Assembly (NCBI GenBank): GCA_022828085.1
Contig: JAJEIY010000060.1
Location: 1-64,000 of the forward strand
Reading direction: 5' to 3'
Length of the DNA stretch: 64,000 nt
Origin: Acidobacteriota bacterium
GTDB taxonomy: Bacteria; Acidobacteriota; Vicinamibacteria; Marinacidobacterales; Marinacidobacteraceae
The notes under the pieces are model-generated. The model searched no databases, was not told the DNA's origin, and was given only the letters and a program-made list of their open reading frames with translations. The first letter of the stretch is position 1. Each line of letters begins with the position of its first letter. Shown here piece after piece: positions 9,624 to 17,973 of the stretch. The translations under genes were made by a program, and so were the position numbers.

Positions 9624-9800
9624 CGGAGCGTGTTCAGAGGGGGCATGGACCGGGATCCCGGCGGTAGAACTGGAGGGGCGGGATCCGAGAAAGGCCGGAG
9701 CCGCTTTTCATCCGTCTCTGGGCAACCGGGAATTCTCGCACAAGGAACGGATCAGGGAGCGCCGGTCCGGCCGCCGCTCACCACGCCAGGATCGCGCAAC

Positions 9801-9850
9801 GGCTTGGAGCGCCGGCCTCCGGCCGGCACAGCCCGCCGCAGGCGGGCGGA
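9801..9850. repeat. REP-like element, single copy
   Basis: CTTGGAGCGCCGGCCTCC-type palindrome followed by GCCCGCCGCAGGCGGGC, a second small hairpin. It lies in the gene-free gap upstream of nqrA. Confidence 0.8.
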
Positions 9851-9902
9851 GTCGCGTATGGCCAGTCTGCGGAATGGCACGGATCAAGGACAGCACCCGC
9901 CG

Positions 9903-10066
9903 TTGTTGATCACCCGTGAGACACAAAACCACTTGTGGATCACTTTCCGCCGTAAGTGAGACACAACGAGCGTTGTGGATCACCGGTGAGACACAACACC
10001 GTTTGTGGATCACTTTTGGCCGAAAGTGAGCCGCAACGTTCGTTCCGGACCGCCGGTGAGCCACAA
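9903..10066. repeat. Array 2: five imperfect palindromes, alternating 30/40-bp spacing
   Basis: Each unit reads TTGTGGATCAC, spacer, GTGAGACACAA, two imperfectly complementary arms. Units start at 9903, 9933, 9973, 10003 and 10043. Short-spacer units (2-3 bases) alternate with long-spacer units (12 bases), giving a 70-bp higher-order period. The last unit is degenerate. The array abuts the 3' end of the DUF2384-like gene. Together with the REP copy it fills most of the 463-bp gap before nqrA. Confidence 0.9.
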
Positions 10067-10086
10067 AGCCGGCCGCGCCGGAACCT

Positions 10087-11505
10087 CTACGACCCGCCGC
10101 CGGGCCTCGGGATCTTCAGTTCCTCCCAGAGCCAGGCGGTGTCGAAGGGTTGCCGGCCGGTCTGCGCCGCCTGGCGCGCCTCGCCGTTTTCGATTTCCTT
10201 GAGCCACTCCACCACCGCGGCGCGGCCCTTCCGGCTCTTCGCCGCTTTCCGGGGAGTGACGTTCCCGAGCATGGGAATGGGCTCGTCCAGGACCCGCCGG
10301 TAGTGCTCCTCGAAGTGGGCGCGGAGCACCGCCTCGGCGACCTCCGGCGGGATGTCGAGGTCCCGCGGCGCCGGCGGCCCTTCCTCGACGGACTCCCCGA
10401 GCTGCTTCGCGGGGTCCTCGTGCGCGGTCAACGGAGTTCCCAGGAGCGCCCCGAGTTTCGAGACGATGAGGTCCCGGCCTCTCTCGGCGCGCTCGACGGA
10501 GTTCACCCGGAGCAGGAGGACGCCGCCGGTGATCTCCGCCTGCCCGAGCGTGAGGTGACCCGTTCCGGCCTCGGGGTCGTTTCCGGCGAGGCTCTCCGGA
10601 AGTTCGAGGCGAGGCAGTTCGCGGCCCCGCCACGACCACCGGAGTTCGCCGCCGTCGTCCCGGTCGAACTCCGGAACGCCGTCGAGCGCGGCGGCGACGT
10701 CCGTGTCGCTGCCCGCGATCGGGAACCGGACCGTGGACGGGACCAGGGCCTCGCCGTCGGTGTTCTCCAGTCCGCCGAGCCCGGCTTCCGCCTGTTCGAC
10801 GTGCCAGGTCACGAACCGGCTGGTGAAGAAGGTCGCGCCCATGGGGCTCCGCAGCAGGAATTCACGAGCGTCCAGGTCGCTGATGTCCACCTTCTTGCCC
10901 TCTTTCCGAGCCGCCTTGCGGAGCCGCTTCGGGAGGCCCTTCGTGACCTCGATCACGTCTTCCATGGTCGTCCGGACCAGTTCGCGCGGAAAGGGAAGGA
11001 CGCCGACGGTGAAGCGCCGGGTCCGGCCGGACCCCACCAATCGGCCCACGAAACAGTCCCAGACGTTCATCACCTCGGACGCCAGGCGGTCGGGCACCCG
11101 CTCGGGATCGATGTCCCGGACCAGGTCCCGAACCGTCACCGCGCGCCCGGGCTCGAGAGTCACGACCTCGTAGAGCGAAGGCGACGAGTCCCGAACCGCC
11201 CGCAGGTAGCTCGCCGCGTGCTTCTTCTCGAGCCATCCCCGGCGGGCGAGGTACTCGTCCACCGCGTTCCGCTCGTTTTCTTCGCCGAAACGGGCGGTGA
11301 GGAAGTCCTCCATGACGGCGGTGAGCACGTCGGGAGTGGCCGGCCCCAGGCGCTCGAACAGCTCGTCGTCCGGCAGCTCCAGATCGTCCATCAGGGGCCC
11401 GAAATGCGCGCCGAACACCTCCGCCCGGAAATCCCCCCACTCTTCGTGGTCCCCCGCCCACTCCACCAGTCTGGCGAGCGTCCGTTCGTCGGAGGGGTTC
11501 GGCAC
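10087..11505 (-). CDS. Large protein with C-terminal DUF2384-like (Xre/MbcA/ParS toxin-binding) domain
   Basis: A 472-residue soluble protein. The last ~60 residues (EEHYRRVLDEPIPMLG, NVTPRKAAKSRKGRAAVVEWL) match the pattern of the toxin-binding domain of MbcA/ParS-type antitoxins. The N-terminal ~400 residues are acidic and helical; I do not recognise a family with certainty. GTG at 11505 has CGAGGAG six bases upstream and is the only good start before the neighbouring gene. No RES-type toxin lies beside it, so a toxin-antitoxin role is not supported by context. Array 2 follows its stop. Confidence 0.6.
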   Translation of the reverse strand: MPNPSDERTLARLVEWAGDHEEWGDFRAEVFGAHFGPLMDDLELPDDELFERLGPATPDVLTAVMEDFLTARFGEENERNAVDEYLARRGWLEKKHAASYLRAVRDSSPSLYEVVTLEPGRAVTVRDLVRDIDPERVPDRLASEVMNVWDCFVGRLVGSGRTRRFTVGVLPFPRELVRTTMEDVIEVTKGLPKRLRKAARKEGKKVDISDLDAREFLLRSPMGATFFTSRFVTWHVEQAEAGLGGLENTDGEALVPSTVRFPIAGSDTDVAAALDGVPEFDRDDGGELRWSWRGRELPRLELPESLAGNDPEAGTGHLTLGQAEITGGVLLLRVNSVERAERGRDLIVSKLGALLGTPLTAHEDPAKQLGESVEEGPPAPRDLDIPPEVAEAVLRAHFEEHYRRVLDEPIPMLGNVTPRKAAKSRKGRAAVVEWLKEIENGEARQAAQTGRQPFDTAWLWEELKIPRPGGGS

Positions 11506-11600
11506 GAGGATCTCCTCGGACAGGGCCTGCGGGGCGTCCGCCGGCGAGACTAGCAGCCTCCACGCGGGATGCCGCCGGCCACGGATCGCCGGCCGGGCCG

Positions 11601-12935
11601 CTATTCCTCGTAGTAACCGGACGCGAAGACCAGGTTGCCGTGGCGCCGGGCGAAGGTGTGCTTCACCTGCTGCTCGCCCCCCGCCGCCGGGTTCGGCTGC
11701 CAGTAGGTCACCCACACGCCCTCCTCGGTCGCCTGCGCGAGCTTCGGAGCGAAGAAGTGGCCCTTGATGTCCGTGCCGTTCTCCGGGTCGTAGGCGTCGA
11801 GGCCGAGCTGGTCCGGCGCCGGGGCGATCGCCACCAGGATCCCGTCCGCGTCGATGATGAAGGCGTACCACGATCCCAGCCAGCTCGCGTCGGTGTTGTG
11901 GAAGGCGACGGCGGCGTCCTCCCCGAAGGCGTCGGCGTACCGGGTCGCCATCTCCACGACCCCGACGGCGCGGGCGGCGGGGTCGTCCACCACGTCCCCG
12001 GACTCGTACCAGCCGCTGACGATCCAGTGGCCCGCTTCGAACTGCGCCCACGAGTGTTTGGTGCCCTGCTCGCCGGTTGCCGGGTTCAGGAAGGCGTAGT
12101 CCACCCACCCCCCTTCCGGCGGCAGGGTCAGCAGTTCGGCGCCGAACGGCTTCCCGGTCACGTCCACCCCGAGCGCCCCGAGGTTGCTCTTCCCCACCAG
12201 CGCGGGGTTCTCCCCGTGGCTCACCACGACCGTCGCGGCGTCGAGGAAAGCCACGTACCACGGGCCGCTCGTGGAGGCGGGCGTGGCATAGAAATCGAGC
12301 GCCGCCTCGAGTCCGCGCTCACGGACCCAGCCGACGGCCTGCCGGACCACCCCCTGCGTCTGGGCTTCCATGCTCGAGTCGGTGGGCGCGCCCTCGTACC
12401 AGCCCGAGGCGAACACGGTCCCGTCGCGGCGGACCGCCCAGGTGTGCTTGATCCCCTCGTCGCCGGTGGCGGGGTTGAAGTAGTTGTAGTCCACCCAGAC
12501 GCCGTCCTCGGTCGCCGCCGCCAGCGCGGGACCGAAGACGTTGCCGGCGGAGTCCACCCCGAGCGGTCCGAGGACGCTGGCGCCGAGGTTCTCGGGCACC
12601 GTCGCGTGCGCGACGATCACGCCCTCCGCGTCCATGACGAACACGTACCAGGATTCGTCAACGCTCGCCGGGTCGTTGTAGGCCGCGAGCGCCGCGTCCA
12701 GCCCTTCCGCCTCGAAGAGATCCACGGCCCGCTGCACGAAGGCCTGGGTAAAGCCGGCCGGGTCGTCCTTCGACGGCGGCGGCGGCGCGGGGGCCGGGGC
12801 GGGAGCGGGGACCGGCGCCGGAGTCGTCGGCGCATCGGAGCCGCCATCGCAACCGGCGAGCGCCGCGGCGAGGGCGAGGCCGGCAAAGCGGCGGGCGGAA
12901 GCCGCCGGTCCCACCCCGAGTCTGATGTTCCCCAT
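11601..12935 (-). CDS. Lipoprotein with three tandem Cache-like sensor domains
   Basis: A 444-residue exported lipoprotein: signal with lipobox LAAALAGC (cysteine near 29), a Pro/Ala linker (about 38-54), then three repeats of about 125 residues. Each repeat has a helix, WY-F--DA-G-VVAH-type strand and a closing DGVWVDY-FNPATG-KH-WA-G--FASGWYE block, the pattern of single-Cache ligand-binding domains. No kinase, cyclase or methyl-accepting region is attached, so it is a free periplasmic binder or enzyme accessory. AGGAGG lies seven bases before the ATG. Confidence 0.8.
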   Translation of the reverse strand: MGNIRLGVGPAASARRFAGLALAAALAGCDGGSDAPTTPAPVPAPAPAPAPPPPSKDDPAGFTQAFVQRAVDLFEAEGLDAALAAYNDPASVDESWYVFVMDAEGVIVAHATVPENLGASVLGPLGVDSAGNVFGPALAAATEDGVWVDYNYFNPATGDEGIKHTWAVRRDGTVFASGWYEGAPTDSSMEAQTQGVVRQAVGWVRERGLEAALDFYATPASTSGPWYVAFLDAATVVVSHGENPALVGKSNLGALGVDVTGKPFGAELLTLPPEGGWVDYAFLNPATGEQGTKHSWAQFEAGHWIVSGWYESGDVVDDPAARAVGVVEMATRYADAFGEDAAVAFHNTDASWLGSWYAFIIDADGILVAIAPAPDQLGLDAYDPENGTDIKGHFFAPKLAQATEEGVWVTYWQPNPAAGGEQQVKHTFARRHGNLVFASGYYEE

Positions 12936-13036
12936 GGGACATCCTCCTTACATGTCTCGGGATTCTGGACACGGGCAGCGCCGCCGCGCAAAGAACACCG
13001 GCCGCACGGGGCTCCGCCCGGCCCGGATGGCCTGCC

Positions 13037-13080
13037 GGCTTGGAACGCCGGCCTCCGGCCGGCACCGCGGCCAAAGGCCG
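13037..13080. repeat. REP-like element, single copy
   Basis: GGCTTGGAACGCCGGCCTCC palindrome plus the companion hairpin CGCGGCCAAAGGCCGCG, between the Cache lipoprotein start and array 3. Confidence 0.85.
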
Positions 13081-13233
13081 CGAACACCGCGCCCATCCGG
13101 GTCCAGGGCGCATCCTCCGGCGCACAGATGGTTCCCACTGTCCGTCTCCAGGCCCGACACGGTGCGCAAGAGTTGGTGTCTCCAGACCGAGACTCCAAGA
13201 ACGTCTCCCACACCACCGGCAGACACCGTTACT

Positions 13234-13620
13234 GCGACATGTTCCGAGCCCGCCGGATCCGCCAGAGCGACATGTTCGCCCGGGAGACGCCGCTACTGCG
13301 ACATGTAACTGGCCCGCCGGCCCCCGCTCCAGCGACATGTTCCTCGCTGACGACCGGCTCCCGCGACATGTGACTGGGCCACCGACCCGCTAGAGCGACA
13401 TGTGCGCCCGGCGGACACAGCTACTGCGACATGTTCCGAAGCCACCGAATCGGCTCGAGCGACATGTGCCTCTGGGAGACGTGGCTACTGCGACATGTTC
13501 CGAGGCCGCCGAGCCCGCCAGAGCGACATGTTCCTCACTGACAACCGGCTACTGCGATATGTGCAGAAGCCGCCGAATCCGCCAGCGCGACATGTTCCAC
13601 GGGCAGACGCTGCGCGCCTA
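13234..13620. repeat. Array 3: twelve units, alternating 33/31-bp spacing
   Basis: GCGACATGT (once GCGATATGT) begins units at 13234, 13267, 13298, 13332, 13363, 13395, 13426, 13459, 13490, 13523, 13554 and 13587. Units of about 33 bp containing CCGCCGRATCCGCCAGA alternate with units of about 31 bp ending in CGGCTACT, a 63-65-bp higher-order period repeated six times. It ends 15 bases before the stop of the methyltransferase-HNH gene. The rest of the 12,936-13,634 gap has no gene. Confidence 0.92.
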
Positions 13621-13634
13621 CGTCCACCGCTGAT

Positions 13635-15425
13635 TCAGAGGTACTTCGTGCCGCTCCATTCCGGAGCCTGCTGGTTCTGGCTCAGCCGCAACCGTTGCAA
13701 CTCAAGGGCGGAATAGCAGCCATCGAGATCGGTCTCGGCGGCGAGAATGCCCGGCAGGCTGACCGCGGCCTCCAGCATGAAACGCTCGGCCAGCGGGTGG
13801 TCCGGATCGGCCCGGTACGCATCGTGCCACCAGCCGAGAATCCGGTCGTGCGCGGCCCTGAGCAGCCGGTCCGACGGCAGGCGGTCGCGCTTCTCGTGCC
13901 GATTGACCTTTCGGTGCGTGGGCAACAGGTTCCAGAGATCTCCGCAGGGCCACACGGCCCACGGAAAACAGTGGTCCACGTCGAGGTTGTCCACGGACAG
14001 ATCCTTTCCGCTCCACACGCAACGGAGAGGCTGTTGCTCGAGCAACCGCTTGGCCTGGTCCCGCGCAAGGCTCACGTCGCGGGCGGGATCCTCCCAGGTC
14101 ATGGCCGCAGCGAGCCGGGCGTCATCAACGTGACGCAGGCGTCCCTGGCTCTCGGCGTAGGATCGCGTCACCCGCTTCCATTCAGCGATGATCGCGGGTT
14201 CGATCCACGCGGCGAAACGCTGCGCAGCCAGCCACAGATGGATCGGCACCCGCATCGTTCCGAAGCTGGCGAGGTACGGCTCATCCAGCCGCACGGCACC
14301 CGGATACCGCCCTGCCGTGCGGGTATCCACGGGAAGGATTCGTTCCGCCGCGTTGGGATACGTCATGTAGCGCGACGGCATGTTGCGAATCGTGCTCGCG
14401 ATGTCCCTGAGTGCGTGGTGGAGCGCCTGGCCACCGACGCCCGTGAACCGGGAGCCCACGCGCAAGTCGCGATCCGACAGATCTGCAAGCCGCCCGAAAG
14501 CCTCTCTGGCGAATCCGAGCCGGTCGCCACCATGAGAATTCTGTGGGCTCTGGGGCATGTTGGCCGCCAGCAGCGGCTTGTAGAGCCGAAGCCACGTCAA
14601 GGCAACCAAGCCCATCGGGATCTCGACGTGCTCGCCGTCCGACAGGGACGCGAGCCCCCCGTAGCCGTCGGCAATGCGGCACAGCACGCGCAGCAGGCCG
14701 AGCTTGTACGTGGAACTCTTGTCATCGTTCAGGATGACGTGACGCAACAGCGGCAGCGCACCGGTGCCGTCGTCCGGCAGCCGGATCGCCAGTTGTTCCC
14801 AACGGATCTCGCGGCGGCCGAGTTGGTCATCGGCCGTGGTCTCCCGTTCGACAAACGCCCCATGATCCCGGGCGAGGCTTTTGATCTCCGCCGCAGAAAC
14901 CGGATGGAACCCGCGTTCCGCGGCGGCGGGACCGCGACGCAGCGTGATGGCCAACACGCCCCCCGGCTTGAGCAGCGTGATCAGCTTCCTGAACGCTCTC
15001 GTCCGCTCCGATGGAGCGACGTGCATCCAGACCGCGCTGACCAGGATGACGTCGAAGGCAAGACCCGTCCGAAACGTGCGCTTGAGACCCGGCAGCGAGT
15101 CGGAGATCCACTGGATGCGAGGAACGTCATGCCGTTCGCGCGCGATTGTCTGGAGCCGGTACGACGGTTCGACCGCTATGACGTGGTGGCCCTTGTAGGC
15201 CAACCAAGCTGCGTCGCGACCGCTGCCGGCCCCGACGTCAAGGACGGTCGCTGGCTGCGAAGGCAACAGATCCGTCAGCCAGTGGTGAACCTCCTCCGGG
15301 GAGACGCCCTCGTAGCGATCCGCCAGCGTCTCGGCGTGAGCGTCGTACCAAGCGATCTCGTCGGACAATGTTCGATTGTGCCGGCCCGCGCGGTGCTGCC
15401 GGGCGGCCACCGGTTGCGATGACAT
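13635..15425 (-). CDS. Methyltransferase-HNH endonuclease fusion protein
   Basis: A 596-residue two-enzyme protein. Residues about 20-220 form a class I SAM-dependent methyltransferase (motif I VLDVGAGSGRDA near 61-72, LLKPGGVLAITLRRGP later). A middle region of about 250 residues is unrecognised. The C-terminal part (about 465-525) is an HNH nuclease: RCVWSGKDL, NLDVDHCFPWA, DLWNLLPTHRKVNRHEKRDRLP. A single chain with both activities suggests a DNA- or RNA-modifying or defence enzyme; substrate unknown. The ATG at 15425 precedes the methyltransferase N-terminus; a frame opening at 15545 would overlap the mazE operator. Array 3 lies at its 3' end, and mazEF is divergent. Confidence 0.82.
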   Translation of the reverse strand: MSSQPVAARQHRAGRHNRTLSDEIAWYDAHAETLADRYEGVSPEEVHHWLTDLLPSQPATVLDVGAGSGRDAAWLAYKGHHVIAVEPSYRLQTIARERHDVPRIQWISDSLPGLKRTFRTGLAFDVILVSAVWMHVAPSERTRAFRKLITLLKPGGVLAITLRRGPAAAERGFHPVSAAEIKSLARDHGAFVERETTADDQLGRREIRWEQLAIRLPDDGTGALPLLRHVILNDDKSSTYKLGLLRVLCRIADGYGGLASLSDGEHVEIPMGLVALTWLRLYKPLLAANMPQSPQNSHGGDRLGFAREAFGRLADLSDRDLRVGSRFTGVGGQALHHALRDIASTIRNMPSRYMTYPNAAERILPVDTRTAGRYPGAVRLDEPYLASFGTMRVPIHLWLAAQRFAAWIEPAIIAEWKRVTRSYAESQGRLRHVDDARLAAAMTWEDPARDVSLARDQAKRLLEQQPLRCVWSGKDLSVDNLDVDHCFPWAVWPCGDLWNLLPTHRKVNRHEKRDRLPSDRLLRAAHDRILGWWHDAYRADPDHPLAERFMLEAAVSLPGILAAETDLDGCYSALELQRLRLSQNQQAPEWSGTKYL

Positions 15426-15515
15426 GGTACGTCCGCGGCCGGTGAAGGAGGCCCGTCGGGCTCCCGGCGACTGGCAGACGGCAAGGAGATCCCTGCCACT
15501 GTGACCGACTCTGGT

Positions 15516-15533
15516 GTTATATTGGAATATAAC
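15516..15533. promoter_or_regulatory. Perfect dyad operator upstream of mazE
   Basis: GTTATATTGGAATATAAC has perfect 8-bp arms around GG. It is AT-rich in a GC-rich setting, 15 bases before the antitoxin start, and about 90 bases from the divergent methyltransferase-HNH start. MazE/AbrB antitoxins autoregulate through such dyads. Confidence 0.7.
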
Positions 15534-15547
15534 TTCTGGAGACACGC

Positions 15548-15802
15548 ATGCACACCACCACTCTGCGCAAAGTCGGCGGCTCGGTCATGTTGGCGGTGCC
15601 TCCGGCGCTTCTCGACGTTCTGGAACTCCGGGCCGGCGCCAATGTGCGCATCGGGATCGAGGACGGTCGGCTGGTTGTCGCGATGCGGCCACGCCCCCGC
15701 TACACACTCGAGGAACTGCTGGCCCAGTGCGACGAAAACGCTGCCGACGATGCGGATCGCGCGTGGCTTGAGGCCCAGCCCGTCGGCAAAGAACTGCTGT
15801 AA
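15548..15802 (+). CDS. mazE: MazE-type (AbrB-fold) antitoxin
   Basis: An 84-residue antitoxin of a type II system. The N-terminal swapped-hairpin DNA-binding domain reads TTLRKVGGSVMLAVPPALLDVLELRAGANVRI; the acidic C-terminal tail (LLAQCDENAADDADRAWLE) is the usual toxin-binding part. A CTGGAGA ribosome site precedes the ATG. The stop overlaps the toxin start by one base (TAATG). Confidence 0.93.
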   Translation: MHTTTLRKVGGSVMLAVPPALLDVLELRAGANVRIGIEDGRLVVAMRPRPRYTLEELLAQCDENAADDADRAWLEAQPVGKELL

Positions 15803-16134
15803 TGCGGCGTGGCGACGTTTGGCTGGTCAGTCTTGACCCCACAGCGAGCAAGGAACAGCGGGGAACGCGGCCCGTGGTGGTCGTCTCCCCGCAACCCTTC
15901 AACGAGTTGACCGGAGCGCCCGTTGTCCTGCCGATCACCACCGGCGGGAGCTTCGCGCGCCGGCGGGGCTTCGCGGTCTCGCTCGCCGAGGCCGGCACCC
16001 GCACTGTCGGGGTGATCCGCTGTGATCAGCCGCGCGCCCTCGACTTGGCGGCCCGACACGGGAGGCGCCTCGAATCCCTCCCGGAGCCGATCATGGACGA
16101 GGTGCTCGCGCGCCTCGCCGCGATTCTGGCGTAA
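15802..16134 (+). CDS. mazF: MazF/PemK-type endoribonuclease toxin
   Basis: A 110-residue toxin that cleaves RNA. Family landmarks are complete: MRRGDVWLVSLDPT at the start, E-QRGTRPVVVVSP with the catalytic arginine, a PVVLPITT strand and the GVIRCDQPRALDL motif. Translationally coupled to the antitoxin, so the module appears intact. Confidence 0.94.
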   Translation: MRRGDVWLVSLDPTASKEQRGTRPVVVVSPQPFNELTGAPVVLPITTGGSFARRRGFAVSLAEAGTRTVGVIRCDQPRALDLAARHGRRLESLPEPIMDEVLARLAAILA

Positions 16135-16144
16135 CAGGCTTCGC

Positions 16145-16164
16145 GGCCACGGTCGTTCGTGGCC
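16145..16164. terminator. Hairpin after mazF
   Basis: GGCCACG and CGTGGCC form a 7-bp stem with a 6-base loop, 10 bases after the mazF stop. There is no U-tract, so termination is likely but not certain. Confidence 0.5.
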
Positions 16165-16228
16165 CGATTGATGGGGCTCGCCATGCGGCGCAAGGGCGGC
16201 GTGCGTTTCGTCCGCCGGTGGCGGACGA

Positions 16229-16278
16229 TGCCGGTCAGAGGCCCCCACCGGGAGGACTGGCCAGCGCTCCGAGCCGTC
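16229..16278. repeat. REP-like element with expanded loop
   Basis: GATGCCGGTC ... GACTGGC, then GCGCTCCGAGCCG: the REP core with about 18 extra bases in its loop. It overlaps the stop codon of the Uma2 gene. Confidence 0.6.
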
Positions 16279-17269
16279 AGGAGTCCCGGAGGCGGTGGAG
16301 GAAGTCGGCGACGCTGGTGGCGTTGAGGGCGGCGGCGGCCACTGCGGCCGGGGAGGCCTGGGCGAGCGTCGTCCGGTCGGCGGCGGGCAGGTCAGCGGGG
16401 AAGGCGGCGGAAACCGCGAGACCCCGGAGCAGCAGAAGCTCGCGCACCGTGTCGGATCGTCCCTCGGCGCGGTGCTCCCGGAGGAGGGGGTCGTCGTCCG
16501 GGCCCGTTCCGTCCCGTAGCCCGAGCGCCCGGCCCACCCGGGACGCCAGCGCCGCCGTCTCCGGGGACGGGGTCCGCTCGTTCAGCACCCGGTGCGCCTC
16601 CTCCGCCAGGAGCCGGGGAAACGCCCGGCTCTCCGCGCTCTCCCGATACGCGCCCGACTCCAGCAGGTGGATGGTCAGTCCCGGCTTCCGGCCCCGCGGA
16701 CGGCCCTCCGTATACGCCTCCGGAACCTCGACCCACACCTCTGGAAACCCCCAGTCCGCATACGCCAGCAGCTTGTTCCGCCGTACGTCCGTCGTGTTGT
16801 CCACCTCCAGCACCACGTCCGGGTGCTCCTGGTCCGAACCCCACTCGTAGCTCGATTCGATCCGCTCCTCCCGCTCGGGGTCGAGGAACACCATCTCGTC
16901 CGGGTGCATCGCGCGCACGTGCCGCCGGTCCGCGTCCAGCAGGCGGAGCCGCGCTCCGCGTCCGAGTTCGATCGGGGAGCCCCGCACCATCGCCACCTGC
17001 TGCACGAATCTCCCGAACCGCGCCAGCGGTTTCTCGTGCGGGGCGTCGGGACCGTCCGCCATCCGCCAGACGCGGCCCGCCTCGACATCGAACATCTCGA
17101 CCCTCGCGTCGTCGTCGAGCGCTTCGTACTCGGCGAGCGTCATCCGGCAGGAGGTGCAACCGATGAACTCCAGCTCCGACACCGGCAGCCATCTCGACCT
17201 CCGCGCCCGCGCCACCGCCGGGGCCGTCGCCTCGTCCACTGCCGGTCTCACCGCTACGCCACTCGCCAT
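16277..17269 (-). CDS. Uma2-family endonuclease
   Basis: A 330-residue protein with the Uma2 (DUF820) PD-(D/E)XK fold in the middle: MTLAEYEALDDD start motif, PDVVLEVDNTTDVRRNKLLAYADWGFPEVWVEV core with the catalytic D, E and K-like positions. The C-terminal 100 residues add an unrelated helical tail. The family is widespread in accessory regions and has no settled physiological role. Its stop lies inside a REP element. A small coiled-coil gene is just upstream on the same strand. Confidence 0.85.
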   Translation of the reverse strand: MASGVAVRPAVDEATAPAVARARRSRWLPVSELEFIGCTSCRMTLAEYEALDDDARVEMFDVEAGRVWRMADGPDAPHEKPLARFGRFVQQVAMVRGSPIELGRGARLRLLDADRRHVRAMHPDEMVFLDPEREERIESSYEWGSDQEHPDVVLEVDNTTDVRRNKLLAYADWGFPEVWVEVPEAYTEGRPRGRKPGLTIHLLESGAYRESAESRAFPRLLAEEAHRVLNERTPSPETAALASRVGRALGLRDGTGPDDDPLLREHRAEGRSDTVRELLLLRGLAVSAAFPADLPAADRTTLAQASPAAVAAAALNATSVADFLHRLRDS

Positions 17270-17278
17270 CCCCGGAAT

Positions 17279-17566
17279 CTAGAGCGAATCGCCTGCGGAG
17301 CCAGGCGGATCGGCCGAGTCGGCGTCCGAGGGGCGCCCAGCGGCGTCCGGAGCGTCGGCGTCCGCCTGAATCCGCAGGATGCCCTCGATGCGGGCCACCC
17401 GGCGATCGAGGTTGTCGAGTCGCTCCTCCATCCGGTCCATGCGCGCCTCGAGCCGATCCATCCGAGCTTCCAGCCGCAGGAACGCAAACGCCCCGATCCC
17501 GAGGATCAGCGTCGTTTGCGCCGCCATCAGCGAGACCAGGAGCGCCCAGTCTCTTCGTTTCATCAT
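17279..17566 (-). CDS. Small membrane-anchored coiled-coil protein
   Basis: About 95 residues: an N-terminal hydrophobic helix (ALLVSLMAAQTTLILGIGAFAF), then heptad repeats LEARMDRLEARMDRMEERLDNLDRRV, and an acidic tail. No enzyme motif. Two adjacent ATGs at 17566/17563 follow GGGAGGG. It ends 9 bases before the Uma2 gene on the same strand. Function unknown. Confidence 0.6.
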   Translation of the reverse strand: MMKRRDWALLVSLMAAQTTLILGIGAFAFLRLEARMDRLEARMDRMEERLDNLDRRVARIEGILRIQADADAPDAAGRPSDADSADPPGSAGDSL

Positions 17567-17838
17567 CCCTCCCGGCGGCTCCGGCGGCCGCGACTCTTTC
17601 AGGTTCATGAGATTGCCAAGCTCAAGGTGTTTCCCGTCAAGGTCGCGGTCGGGAGCCATCCCGACCCGCGCCCGGAGTGTAGCGCGCGCGACCCCCGGCC
17701 CCGCCGGAACAACTCGCGTAGTTTCAGGTGGTTAGCGGTGCTGTCGTGTGACACCGCCGTGACACGGTGCGGGCGGCATCCACCGGGCCTTTCGTGTGGG
17801 ACGCAGGGTCACGGGCGCGGGTTTCGCGCTCCCGCGCG

Positions 17839-17868
17839 ATGCCGACCGGAGGTCGGCGCTCCAAGCCG
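17839..17868. repeat. REP-like element, single copy
   Basis: ATGCCGACCGGAGGTCGGCG followed by CTCCAAGCC. The surrounding gap 17,567-17,973 has no gene that I can support. Confidence 0.85.
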
Positions 17869-17973
17869 GGGGCGCAACACGCGCCGGTTGGTGTTGCGCG
17901 GCTTTGCAGCCACGCCCTTTCGCGCCGGAATAGGCCGGAGCGGCGATACTTCCCCGTTCCGGCGTCAGCCCCG

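Noticed and set aside
9903..10066. Array 2 as a set of transcription terminators.
   Set aside because: The arms are imperfect, there are no U-tracts, and five alternating copies do not fit a terminator.
13234..13620. Array 3 as a CRISPR array.
   Set aside because: The conserved core is only about 9 bp, the spacers are themselves repeated in two alternating types, and no cas gene is nearby.
15425..15545. An upstream start at 15,545 for the methyltransferase-HNH gene.
   Set aside because: It would place the start inside the mazE operator and add 40 unconserved residues.
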